A stretch of 10,839 nucleotides of DNA from positions 1 through 10,839 of the forward strand of contig DDTZ01000025.1 of the NCBI GenBank assembly GCA_002344565.1. Reading direction: 5' to 3'. The translations under genes were made by a program, and so were the position numbers. The stretch is from Bdellovibrionaceae bacterium UBA2351. GTDB taxonomy: Bacteria > Bdellovibrionota > Bdellovibrionia > Bdellovibrionales > Bdellovibrionaceae. Shown piece by piece: positions 1 through 6,675 of the stretch. Each line of letters begins with the position of its first letter. Within the stretch, counting starts at the first letter, position 1. The notes beneath the pieces were generated by a model. It ran no database searches and was not told the DNA's origin. It worked only from the letters and a program-made list of their open reading frames with translations.

Positions 1-55
1 TACCCCAAATACAGAGGAGTGCCTTTTTAGGCTGGCAGGAGTTGGTGACAAAACA

Positions 56-490
56 TTAATTAGCCGCCACTGATCGCTGATTCGCCTGCCAGTTGGCCGG
101 CTGATTCGCAAGATCCAGATTAGGCACTTCAGAATCCTCTACAGAACCCGCAAGCTCATCTTTCTCTGCAGATTCCGACACGATTTTAACTTTGCGAGCT
201 GCGCGTGGTTTTGCAGTGCCGGCCGAAGCGCGAATTTCTGCCGTAGTTGGGATCAGTCCCGAGGCCATTAACATCTGCGTACGTTCTTCTATCAACTTTC
301 TAACTTTTGCGCGAGGCACACCATATTCATCCGCACGATTGACGATTTCATCTAGAGCCGCACGAGCGTGATCTTGTTGTTCTTTTGCCAATTCTAGCGA
401 TAATTTCGCCGCTTCAACCTGAGCACGAGCTTTTTCGAAATCGATTGAGGCCACATCAGCTTCTTGGATTAGTTTCATTAAATCAGACAT
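56..490 (-). CDS. Small coiled-coil protein of unknown function
   Basis: This 144-residue protein is not recognised. Residues about 5-53 form one long charged helix rich in Ala, Glu, Lys and Gln with heptad-like spacing, so a coiled coil and self-association are likely. A short motif around EYGVPRAKVRKLIEER (55-70) follows, then a basic stretch KPRAARKVK (94-102) and an acidic, Asn/Gln-rich, low-complexity tail. There is no signal peptide or membrane segment, so it should be cytoplasmic. The layout (N-terminal oligomerising helix, flexible basic linker) recalls small nucleoid-type regulators such as H-NS/MvaT, but I do not see their DNA-binding signature and make no such claim. The start is well supported: AAAGGAG lies 7 nt upstream of the ATG on the minus strand. 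It has its own upstream region with repeated TTTACAT elements, so it is probably a separate transcription unit from the nuclease gene behind it. Confidence 0.75.
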   Translation of the reverse strand: MSDLMKLIQEADVASIDFEKARAQVEAAKLSLELAKEQQDHARAALDEIVNRADEYGVPRAKVRKLIEERTQMLMASGLIPTTAEIRASAGTAKPRAARKVKIVSESAEKDELAGSVEDSEVPNLDLANQPANWQANQRSVAAN

Positions 491-501
491 AGAAAATCTC
501 C

Positions 502-535
502 TTTACATTTACATATAATTTACATATCGTAAATG
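502..535. promoter_or_regulatory. Repeated TTTACAT elements upstream of the coiled-coil gene
   Basis: TTTACAT occurs in direct orientation at 502-508, 508-514 and 519-525, and the inverted form GTAAATG is at 529-535. The cluster is AT-rich and lies directly upstream of the ribosome site of the leftward gene starting at 490, where its promoter is expected. This suggests a binding site for a regulator or simply an AT-rich promoter. The repeats are seen; the role is inferred. Confidence 0.35.
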
Positions 536-566
536 AGCAAGGTTTTTCTGAGGCCTAGACCAATAA

Positions 567-583
567 GTGGGGCTACGCCCCAC
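567..583 (-). terminator. Hairpin terminator after the exonuclease gene
   Basis: A perfect 7-bp GC-rich stem (GTGGGGC / GCCCCAC) with a 3-nt loop lies just past the stop of the exonuclease gene at 588. On the minus strand it is followed by TTATT, a short and imperfect U tract, so it is a plausible but not strong Rho-independent terminator for the leftward unit. Confidence 0.6.
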
Positions 584-587
584 AGAC

Positions 588-1352
588 TTACTTCTTTAGT
601 TCAACGACAACGGGACAGTGATCGGACCCAAATATATCATTGCGGTGATACGAGTTTTTTAATCGACCTTTGAATTCTTCATTCGTCATAAAATAATCTA
701 AACGCCAACCTACATTTTTCTCGCGCACACCGGGACGATAACTCCACCAGGTATAGTGCCCGCCTTCCTTTTGGAATTCACGAAAGGCGTCAACATAGCC
801 TGTTTTAATAAACTGATCCATCCACGCACGCTCTTCTGGTAAAAATCCCGCGTTCTTTTTGTTCGACTTTGGATTTTTCAAATCAATTTCTTGATGAGCG
901 ATATTCCAGTCCGCGCACATGATTACGTTTTCACCCTTTTTACGAAGCGATTCCGCTTTCTTTAAAAACTTATTACAAAAATCCAATTTAAACGGCAGAC
1001 GAGTATGCTCCCGCTGACTATTTGGAAAATAGGAATTGATCAATGTAAATTTGGGGTACTTTACAATAATGACTCGGCCTTCTTTGTCGATATCTTTATC
1101 GCCAATCCCGATTTGCACCTCAACGGGTTCTTTCTTCGAAAAAATCGCCGTTCCACTGTAACCCGGCTTCTGCGCGGGATTCCAGATCGCATGATACTTA
1201 AACGGATTTTTAAAATTGTCCTCGAGCTGATCTGGATGCGCCTTGATTTCCTGGACACAAACAATATCAGCCGCTTCATCTTCAAACCATTTTAGAAATC
1301 CACCCTTACCACAGGCGCGGATTCCATTTACATTCCAGCTTACTAATTTCAT
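588..1352 (-). CDS. xth: Exodeoxyribonuclease III / AP endonuclease (ExoIII-ExoA family)
   Basis: This is a DNA repair nuclease of the exonuclease III/APE1 family, acting in the cytoplasm in base excision repair: it cuts 5' to abasic sites and removes 3' blocking groups, using a divalent metal. All family signatures are present in order in 254 residues: NVNGIRA at the N-terminus, QEIKA carrying the metal-binding Glu, NSYFPNSQRE, the DWNIAHQEIDL block with the catalytic Asp/Asn, WWSYRPG and WRLDYF, and the C-terminal SDHCPV with the catalytic His. Length is normal and no residue is missing. It starts 15 nt after the stop of the permease-peptidase gene, so the two are probably cotranscribed, although no functional link between them is obvious. 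The site upstream of the ATG is weak, which fits translation from an operon message. A GC-rich hairpin follows the stop. Confidence 0.95.
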   Translation of the reverse strand: MKLVSWNVNGIRACGKGGFLKWFEDEAADIVCVQEIKAHPDQLEDNFKNPFKYHAIWNPAQKPGYSGTAIFSKKEPVEVQIGIGDKDIDKEGRVIIVKYPKFTLINSYFPNSQREHTRLPFKLDFCNKFLKKAESLRKKGENVIMCADWNIAHQEIDLKNPKSNKKNAGFLPEERAWMDQFIKTGYVDAFREFQKEGGHYTWWSYRPGVREKNVGWRLDYFMTNEEFKGRLKNSYHRNDIFGSDHCPVVVELKK

Positions 1353-1367
1353 ATAGGCTTAGTGTAT

Positions 1368-2690
1368 TTAGCGAGCGTCAGAAACGCAAATCAAAACACC
1401 GCCGCGTGCCTGCCAGTGCGTTTCAAAGTCCTTGAGTTTTAGCACATTATCTTTACCTTCACGCGCTTCCCAGGGATCCATTAGCGTAATCCGATTTTGA
1501 TCGATATGTTTCACCAAACTATAGTGCCCAGAATCTTCATACCACCAAGTGACAAAAAGTACAGAGGCCTGTGAAAACCGACTATATACATCCTTCAGAG
1601 TTGAATTACGCTGAAACACAACCTGGAATCCATGCTTCCGAGCTAGATCCGCTACGCTAACAGGATCGGTGTATCCGGTCGCTAATGTTCCAAGCTCCTC
1701 TGCAAACTGAATTTCCCCTGGCGAATCCTTACGAAAATACCGAAACATCGAATCAAAGCACGCCGCCCCACAGGTGAAATCTAAAGACTGCGGAACCTGA
1801 GGAAACGTCATTGCGGAAACTTCGACTTTGTTTTCTGATTTTAAAATTAAATGGACAATCCCCACAAATACAATCGACAAAACTAAATGCGGCAGACTCA
1901 CTAATTCCCGAAATAGAAAGGCTTCCATCGGCTGAATGACAATCGAAGAAATCAAGGTCGGAAATTCTGCCGTTGCGATGTCCGCATGCTCGTACAATCG
2001 CATCGTCGCATAGTAGGCACCAAACATCCCTATCCCCGAAACAAAGCAAACGATCAGGGATGCCACAGTCCACGCAGATGAAACCTCCAAATTTTGATTT
2101 GGAATCTGAAATACATACTGTACCAATCCATAGCCAATCAAGGCCAATGATGGCGTCAGCACTGTGATCGCTTCATTTTCTTCCGTCATACTTTTCTTGA
2201 TATAGAAATAACCAAAGCATAAAAGGAAACATCCAATACCAAGCGTAGCAAGACCAATGATCCAATTCGATTCCGCATGCAGAGTCATGGTATAGATAAC
2301 TAAAACGATAATCGATACGACCGACAATAACTTAGCCCGTGCGGACGAGCGCTGCCCTACCCACGCCCCCAAAATCACCAGCAAAGGCACATCGATATTA
2401 GACAACACCGCAATGGTCGAAGCCGACAACCAATTGTAACTCATCGAAAAAAACGTCAGCGCCAAACCCGCAATCAACGCACGAAATATTTGAGTCGAAA
2501 TAGATTTAGGTTTCAAAGATAGATTTTTAAAAAATGACCAACCGATAACTAGCACCAAACACCCAAGCCCACGCACAACTAAACTTTCCGACAAAGGAAT
2601 TTTCAAATCTGCAAGAAACCGGATCGCTAAACCAGTAACAGAAAGACTTAAAACTAAAACGAATGACCATGCATAGAAAACAAAATTCAA
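1368..2690 (-). CDS. DMT/EamA-like permease fused to a C39-like cysteine peptidase
   Basis: Residue numbers count from the upstream GTG at 2702. Residues about 5-287 contain roughly ten hydrophobic helices arranged as in drug/metabolite transporters of the EamA class. The region from about 298 is a soluble C39-like papain-fold peptidase: Q305 as oxyanion-hole Gln, C311 in FTCGAAC, H393 in SGHYSLVKH and D409 in LMDPW. All catalytic residues are present. In C39 exporters (bacteriocin ABC transporters) the peptidase is N-terminal and removes a leader before export; here it is C-terminal and joined to a secondary transporter. With ten helices, the peptidase should face the cytoplasm. Substrate and function are unknown; processing plus export of a small peptide or peptide-like compound is an inference. 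Start choice: TTG at 2690 is preferred because GAGGTG lies 4 nt upstream, whereas the GTG at 2702 has no ribosome site; no nearby in-frame ATG exists. It is adjacent to, and likely cotranscribed with, the exonuclease gene. Confidence 0.82.
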   Translation of the reverse strand: MNFVFYAWSFVLVLSLSVTGLAIRFLADLKIPLSESLVVRGLGCLVLVIGWSFFKNLSLKPKSISTQIFRALIAGLALTFFSMSYNWLSASTIAVLSNIDVPLLVILGAWVGQRSSARAKLLSVVSIIVLVIYTMTLHAESNWIIGLATLGIGCFLLCFGYFYIKKSMTEENEAITVLTPSLALIGYGLVQYVFQIPNQNLEVSSAWTVASLIVCFVSGIGMFGAYYATMRLYEHADIATAEFPTLISSIVIQPMEAFLFRELVSLPHLVLSIVFVGIVHLILKSENKVEVSAMTFPQVPQSLDFTCGAACFDSMFRYFRKDSPGEIQFAEELGTLATGYTDPVSVADLARKHGFQVVFQRNSTLKDVYSRFSQASVLFVTWWYEDSGHYSLVKHIDQNRITLMDPWEAREGKDNVLKLKDFETHWQARGGVLICVSDAR

Positions 2691-2694
2691 GGAA

Positions 2695-2700
2695 CACCTC
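2695..2700 (-). promoter_or_regulatory. Ribosome binding site deciding a TTG start
   Basis: On the minus strand GAGGTG lies 4 nt before TTG (2690-2688). It matches the 3' end of 16S rRNA well, whereas no such match precedes the in-frame GTG at 2702. This favours the TTG as the start of the permease-peptidase gene. Confidence 0.5.
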
Positions 2701-2702
2701 AC

Positions 2703-2849
2703 TATCGATGATGTACTCGGTGTGAGGAAGAAATAAAATTGATGATTTCAGAACAGAATTGATGAGAAATATAGAATGGAAACAGCAGAGGATTCGGTTG
2801 CCTGGGCCCAATGCCGGATTGCCCGACTGCCGCGCTGAATTGCAAAAAG
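2703..2849. other. Intergenic region between LysR gene and permease-peptidase gene
   Basis: This 147-bp gap holds the end of the LysR terminator and the AATTGATGA repeats, with a GC-rich block at about 2800-2837 between them. No convincing gene was found in it. Confidence 0.5.
2738..2766. repeat. Direct repeat AATTGATGA with 20-bp period
   Basis: AATTGATGA occurs at 2738-2746 and again at 2758-2766, exactly 20 bp apart (about two helical turns), in the region where the promoter of the leftward permease-peptidase gene should lie. This geometry suits a tandem regulator site. A near copy (AATTGATCA) occurs at 3838-3846 in the LysR/operon divergent region. The repeats are seen; shared regulation is inferred. 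Confidence 0.35.
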
Positions 2850-2867
2850 TCAGCAGCTGACTTTTTT
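2844..2867. terminator. Bidirectional hairpin terminator overlapping the LysR stop codon
   Basis: AAAAAGTCAG (2844-2853) pairs perfectly with CTGACTTTTT (2857-2866) around a 3-nt loop. T tracts flank the stem in both directions (TTTTT on the minus strand, TTTTTT on the plus strand), as in a bidirectional Rho-independent terminator. The stop codon of the LysR gene (2852-2850) lies inside the stem. The GC part of the stem is only GTCAG, so strength is moderate. Confidence 0.65.
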
Positions 2868-3755
2868 ACTATCTGTCATTGCCTTGACTTTTTTTGCTAC
2901 GCCTTCGATGACATAGTCTAGCGCTTGCGTGCGGATTCTGTACTTCGGCCAGACGGCTACGATTTTGTAATCAGCGTCCCAGGCCCGTGGGATGTAGGAT
3001 TCGATTTCGTTGCGGTGACTATAGGCTAGGAAATCGGGTAACAGTGTCCATGTTTGACTATGTTTTAAAGACTCGATCGCGACGTCATAGCTGTCGAACA
3101 TATTTATTATCTTCGGCTGAAACCTTAATTTTTGAAATGCGGGATGGTTTTCGCAGTTTTCAATTCCTTGAGCCGCTAACGCGGCAATACTGGGATAGCG
3201 CTCTAGATCTTCTATTCTACGGTCTTTTAAAAACGGATGCTTTTTTCCAAAACAAAACACCAGTTTTCCCTGATGCAAAACTTCCTGTTCGTGATTGGGT
3301 CCCGTTTGCGGCGAAAAACAAATTCCCAGATCAATTTCGCCGGCACTCACTCGGGATATGACTTCCCCTGATCGCAACGAATGAAGCGTCCCTGTTAATG
3401 CCCCATGCTCGGCCTGAATACCCATCCAAACAGGCGCCAGGAATTCCGAGCACAGTGTATGAGTCGCGGCCATTCTGTAATGACCCCGCATTGATGATTG
3501 TTCAGACGAGATTTCTTCACGAATACGCCCCGCCTCCGATAACAAGAACTCAGCGCGATCGAGTAGTAACTTTCCATGTTGAGTGAGCTTAATTTGTCGA
3601 CCTTGCTTTTCAAACAGCACACGACCGAACTCGTCTTCGAGGGCTGCGATACTATGACTGATGGCGCTTGGGGAAATATTTAAAAACCGGGCCGCTTGTC
3701 CGATGTGTTGGCGTCGTGCGGTTTCTACAAAATATTGAAGTTGATCAAATTTCAT
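2850..3755 (-). CDS. LysR-type transcriptional regulator
   Basis: This 301-residue protein has the standard LysR layout. Residues 1-60 are the winged helix-turn-helix: MKFDQLQYFVETARRQHIG, then AARFLNISPSAISHSIAALE as the recognition part, and GRVLFEKQGRQIKLTQHG as the wing. A linker helix leads to an effector-binding periplasmic-binding-protein-like domain (about 90-295). The ATG at 3755 is chosen because GGGGAG precedes it on the minus strand and the family normally begins at MKFDQL; an in-frame ATG at 3806 would add 17 atypical residues. It is divergent from the six-gene operon starting at 3902, the classic arrangement in which a LysR protein controls its neighbour operon and itself from the shared gap. 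The effector is unknown; a pathway intermediate or lysine-related compound would be a natural guess but nothing in the sequence shows it. Confidence 0.93.
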   Translation of the reverse strand: MKFDQLQYFVETARRQHIGQAARFLNISPSAISHSIAALEDEFGRVLFEKQGRQIKLTQHGKLLLDRAEFLLSEAGRIREEISSEQSSMRGHYRMAATHTLCSEFLAPVWMGIQAEHGALTGTLHSLRSGEVISRVSAGEIDLGICFSPQTGPNHEQEVLHQGKLVFCFGKKHPFLKDRRIEDLERYPSIAALAAQGIENCENHPAFQKLRFQPKIINMFDSYDVAIESLKHSQTWTLLPDFLAYSHRNEIESYIPRAWDADYKIVAVWPKYRIRTQALDYVIEGVAKKVKAMTDSKKVSC

Positions 3756-3801
3756 TATGGTCTCCCCGGCAAGGATATCCCCGCCACCTGCTGGCCTTTG
3801 T

Positions 3802-3844
3802 ATCAATCATTCATATTTTTTCAACAAAAAATATGAAAATTGAT
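3802..3844. promoter_or_regulatory. Large AT-rich palindrome, candidate LysR operator
   Basis: A perfect 12-bp inverted repeat, TTCATATTTTTT (3810-3821) and AAAAAATATGAA (3826-3837), surrounds a 4-nt centre. Outside it, ATCAAT (3802-3807) is mirrored by ATTGAT (3839-3844). The whole lies midway between the divergent LysR and operon starts, where LysR regulators bind, and its right arm sits about 15 bp before a TATAAT. LysR sites typically are AT-rich dyads containing T-N11-A. It is not placed as a terminator, since no gene ends here. Confidence 0.55.
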
Positions 3845-3858
3845 CATTTTTATTCATT

Positions 3859-3864
3859 TATAAT
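3859..3864 (+). promoter_or_regulatory. Candidate -10 box of the hydrazine-type operon
   Basis: A perfect TATAAT lies 37 nt before the operon's first ATG. No good -35 box sits 16-18 bp upstream; the nearest TTGATC (3840-3845) is 13 bp away and overlaps the palindrome arm. A weak -35 with a regulator site in its place fits an activator-dependent LysR promoter. The start codon is preceded by GGGGG (3890-3894), a modest ribosome site. Confidence 0.45.
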
Positions 3865-3901
3865 TTGAGGTAGGTTCCCATTCAGAAACGGGGGTCTATC
3901 C

Positions 3902-5656
3902 ATGAACATCACATCCTTTAACCAAGCCGAGTTTAAATCTGCCTACGGTATTTTATGCCATTCCGTACCTAAATTAGGTCCATCGGATGCTTTAAAACCC
4001 ACATTCTGCCTAATTAAACCAGGTGATCAAACGACCCCACACGCACATTTTGAACCGGAGTTTTTTTTCATTATTCGCGGTCAAGGAATCATGACAATTG
4101 GTGAAAATTCACGATCAATTCAAGCCGGTGATCTGGTCAAAATCCCATCATTCACCCAGCACCAATTGACAAATACCGAAAATGAATCGTTAGAATTTTT
4201 ATCTGTTTATACCGAAAGTTTGGACGTTCCCGATCTACCTGAACGCGTATTAATTACAGCAGCTCCGCCAACGCCGAACGGTCCTCTTCACTTAGGCCAT
4301 ATCAGCGGCCCTTACCTGGCTGCCGATATAGTGGCTCGTTATTTAAAACTTAAGCATGTCGATGTCGTTACTCACAGTGGTACTGACGATCATCAAAACT
4401 ACGTATCCGAAAAAGCGCACTCTTTAAACACAACCACTGAGGAGTTTAGATGCGGTCATCGCGCGCGCATTCAGCGTGGCTTAATGAATATGGATATTTC
4501 ATTTGATGAATTTATCGAGCCAGCTACCGACTATATTTATCAAACTAAAATCCAAGATTTCTTCGGTCGCGCGGTAAAATCGAAAGTTATCCAAAAAGAT
4601 ATTCTTTCCATTCCTCATTGTGAATCGTGTGACTTAAACTTGGTGGATGTCCATGCGGATGGCACCTGCCCGATTTGCCAATCTCCAAGTCGTGGCGGTT
4701 GCGAGTCCTGCGGGATCGTTGTAATGCCTAATGAACTACTGAATGTTCATTGCGGTCGCTGTGGCCAGCTAGCGAGTACTCAACCGACCGAAGTTTACAC
4801 CTTTAATTTAAGTCAGCATTTACCTTTAATTTTGGATAATCTGAAACAACTGCCTTTATCGTTGCGATTAAAAAGGTTAATATCAGGCATCCAGCAGCAA
4901 CCTAATTTAAAAGTGCTTGTGGCCTACGCCTCAAAAGAGGCCGATGGAATTAAAGTCGCCGATCAGACTTTGCACGTATGGTTTGAAATGGCCGCACATT
5001 ACGAATCGCACGCAACGCAATCAAAGCATTGGATTCACAGCTTTGGTTTTGACAATAGTTTTCACTATCTAATGTACATCCCCGCTTTACTGCGGGCGAT
5101 GAATCCACAGGCGCGTTTGCCCGATGCCGTGTTGACGAACGAGTTCCTGTTACTAGACGGAGCCAAATTTTCAACCAGTCGAGGGCATGCGATCTGGGCG
5201 GACGAATTCGAAGGCAATACAGAACATGTTCGCCTGTACCTGACTCAGATTCGCCCAAGCGAACACACAACTGATTTTTCTATGAATGCATTTAATGCCT
5301 TCTCTGAGGATTTAAAAATGAAACTCGATAAACTATTTAAACAACTAAATGAGCTATGTGATATTAGAGCCGGAAAACCGAATGAACGGACGCTCTTTCA
5401 AATTCAAAAATTCACTCGTGATTTAGACTTGGCATTTAGTCAAAATGATCTGCGTGGTGCAGCCCAATTGATTTTGGGCTTTTTAGATTCAGTGGTCTAT
5501 GTTCAAGAGGATAGCATTAACTTTTCCGCAAAAGCCACGGCCCTTGCTCAAGGCCTATCACCGTTCATGCCGGAGACAGCGAAACGCATACTTTCTTTAG
5601 AAACTAATATGCCGACGACGTTAAAATCTCCAACTATCGAACACGGTGCTCTATGA
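3902..5656 (+). CDS. Cupin/methionyl-tRNA synthetase-like fusion, probable hydrazine (N-N bond) synthetase
   Basis: A 584-residue two-domain enzyme. Residues about 30-103 are a cupin with complete metal ligands: H47, H49 and E53 in the first motif and H87 in GDLVKIPSFTQHQLTN. Residues about 115-565 resemble class I methionyl-tRNA synthetase: HLGH (130-133) for ATP, HSGTDDHQ (158-165), four CxxC knuckles (240, 256, 267, 284) for probably two zincs, WFEMA, and AKFSTSRG (421-428) in place of KMSKS. The tail is shorter than a full anticodon-binding domain. Exactly this fusion is known as the hydrazine synthetase of s56-p1 (Spb40) and triacsin (Tri28) biosynthesis: the synthetase half activates an amino acid (glycine there), it forms an ester with N6-hydroxylysine, and the cupin half rearranges it to an N-N bond. 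The next two genes match the other two steps. The amino acid used here cannot be read from sequence; related enzymes use glutamate. It is not the housekeeping synthetase, because of the fusion, altered KMSKS and context. Confidence 0.9.
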   Translation: MNITSFNQAEFKSAYGILCHSVPKLGPSDALKPTFCLIKPGDQTTPHAHFEPEFFFIIRGQGIMTIGENSRSIQAGDLVKIPSFTQHQLTNTENESLEFLSVYTESLDVPDLPERVLITAAPPTPNGPLHLGHISGPYLAADIVARYLKLKHVDVVTHSGTDDHQNYVSEKAHSLNTTTEEFRCGHRARIQRGLMNMDISFDEFIEPATDYIYQTKIQDFFGRAVKSKVIQKDILSIPHCESCDLNLVDVHADGTCPICQSPSRGGCESCGIVVMPNELLNVHCGRCGQLASTQPTEVYTFNLSQHLPLILDNLKQLPLSLRLKRLISGIQQQPNLKVLVAYASKEADGIKVADQTLHVWFEMAAHYESHATQSKHWIHSFGFDNSFHYLMYIPALLRAMNPQARLPDAVLTNEFLLLDGAKFSTSRGHAIWADEFEGNTEHVRLYLTQIRPSEHTTDFSMNAFNAFSEDLKMKLDKLFKQLNELCDIRAGKPNERTLFQIQKFTRDLDLAFSQNDLRGAAQLILGFLDSVVYVQEDSINFSAKATALAQGLSPFMPETAKRILSLETNMPTTLKSPTIEHGAL

Positions 5657-6675
5657 AAAATGTAGAATTTGATATAGCTATTATTGGCGCCGGTTGTATC
5701 GGCAGCAGCATCGGTTTTGAGATCGCTCGTCGTGGTTATAGAAATAGTGTGATTATCGATAGTGGTCGCAAGCACTTAAGCGCCACAGCCAGTTCGGGCG
5801 GCATGCTGCGCGTGTTTCATGAAAATATCGAGCATGTGCAATTAGCATTGAACAATTTCGCCTTATTAAAAAAATACCAAGACCGCGGCATCATCCAGGA
5901 AAAGAATCAGCCGAACGGTCATTTGTACTTCTTTAACTCAAGACGATTTCCACATTACACCGCTAATTTTCAGAAAATGGAATCAGCCGGGTACGCATTT
6001 GAAATTCTAACGCCATCGATGGGCCGTGCGAAATTTCCTCAGTTCCACTGGAACGATGACGAGTGGGCGGTGCACGAACCACTGGGCACGCACCTTTCGC
6101 CTACGGAATTTTCAAATGATTTGCTGGCTTCAAGCCAACAGAGCGGCCTAAGTATTTTAGACGATTTTGAAGTGGATCGCATTTGCCATTTCCGTGGTCA
6201 GTACAAAATTTTTTCACAGAAGTCTGGCATCATGGCAAAAACAGTAATTCTAGCTGGAGGCGCGCGACTGTTACCACACCTGACAGATCTAGGAATTTCA
6301 CACTCATTGAAATCACAGAGTCTAAAGGTCTACCACGCAAAGAAAAAAAATAGCTTTCTGACTTTGCCTAATTATTTTGATCGCGAAACATTAGATTTCG
6401 CACGTTTCGGCCCTGGTAGCCATTTGATTCTAGGCAATCCAGAATCCAGACGCATGAATGAAAAATACTGGACTGGCGAACTCACAGAAATCAGTGCCGA
6501 GGACTGTTATTCACCTAACCGCCTTGGATTTGCCGGTTTCCTGATGGGACAACCCCGCATGATGCTAGCGACGGGCTGGGGTGGAACCGCATTTAAATTT
6601 TCACTCGAAATTGGACAACGAATTGGTCGTGCTTTAGAGAACGGACAAAATGAAAGGAGTTTACTCCATGCTTAA
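5653..6675 (+). CDS. FAD-dependent amine/glycine oxidase-like enzyme (DAO family)
   Basis: This 340-residue protein belongs to the D-amino acid oxidase/glycine oxidase (DAO) fold. The N-terminal FAD dinucleotide motif is IIGAGCIGSS (10-19), with an acidic residue in VIIDSG at the end of the second strand. SATASSGGMLR follows as the flavin-contacting loop, and the C-terminal FAD motif is ATGWGGTAFKFSLEIG. Length is normal for the family and no signal peptide is visible. In the s56-p1 and triacsin pathways a DAO-family enzyme (Spb39, Tri27) oxidises the lysine-side C-N bond of N6-(carboxymethylamino)lysine, releasing hydrazinoacetate and the lysine semialdehyde; its position directly after the cupin/MetRS gene supports the same role here. 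It starts inside the stop of that gene (ATGA) with no good ribosome site of its own, so translation is probably coupled. A different amine substrate remains possible. Confidence 0.88.
   Translation: MKNVEFDIAIIGAGCIGSSIGFEIARRGYRNSVIIDSGRKHLSATASSGGMLRVFHENIEHVQLALNNFALLKKYQDRGIIQEKNQPNGHLYFFNSRRFPHYTANFQKMESAGYAFEILTPSMGRAKFPQFHWNDDEWAVHEPLGTHLSPTEFSNDLLASSQQSGLSILDDFEVDRICHFRGQYKIFSQKSGIMAKTVILAGGARLLPHLTDLGISHSLKSQSLKVYHAKKKNSFLTLPNYFDRETLDFARFGPGSHLILGNPESRRMNEKYWTGELTEISAEDCYSPNRLGFAGFLMGQPRMMLATGWGGTAFKFSLEIGQRIGRALENGQNERSLLHA
6653..6659 (+). promoter_or_regulatory. Ribosome binding site deciding the monooxygenase start
   Basis: AAAGGAG lies 8 nt before the ATG at 6668. An earlier in-frame ATG at 6650 would overlap this site and has no ribosome site of its own, so 6668 is the likely start. 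The site lies inside the coding end of the upstream oxidase. Confidence 0.7.

Noticed and set aside
56..490. H-NS or MvaT nucleoid protein
   Set aside because: Only general layout agrees; the DNA-binding signature of those families is not seen.
1005..1295. Rightward 96-codon open frame
   Set aside because: It lies wholly antisense to the exonuclease III gene, whose motifs are complete, and has no ribosome site or recognisable content.
2527..2811. Leftward hydrophobic open frame of 94 codons
   Set aside because: It overlaps the start of the permease gene in another frame; its hydrophobicity mirrors the transmembrane coding region.
2763..2861. Small rightward 32-codon frame as a possible leader peptide substrate for the C39-like domain
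   Set aside because: No ribosome site, no double-glycine leader, and it runs into the terminator on the opposite strand from the peptidase gene.
3902..5656. Housekeeping methionyl-tRNA synthetase
   Set aside because: The N-terminal cupin, the altered KMSKS, the short C-terminal helical part and the neighbours all point to the hydrazine synthetase family instead.
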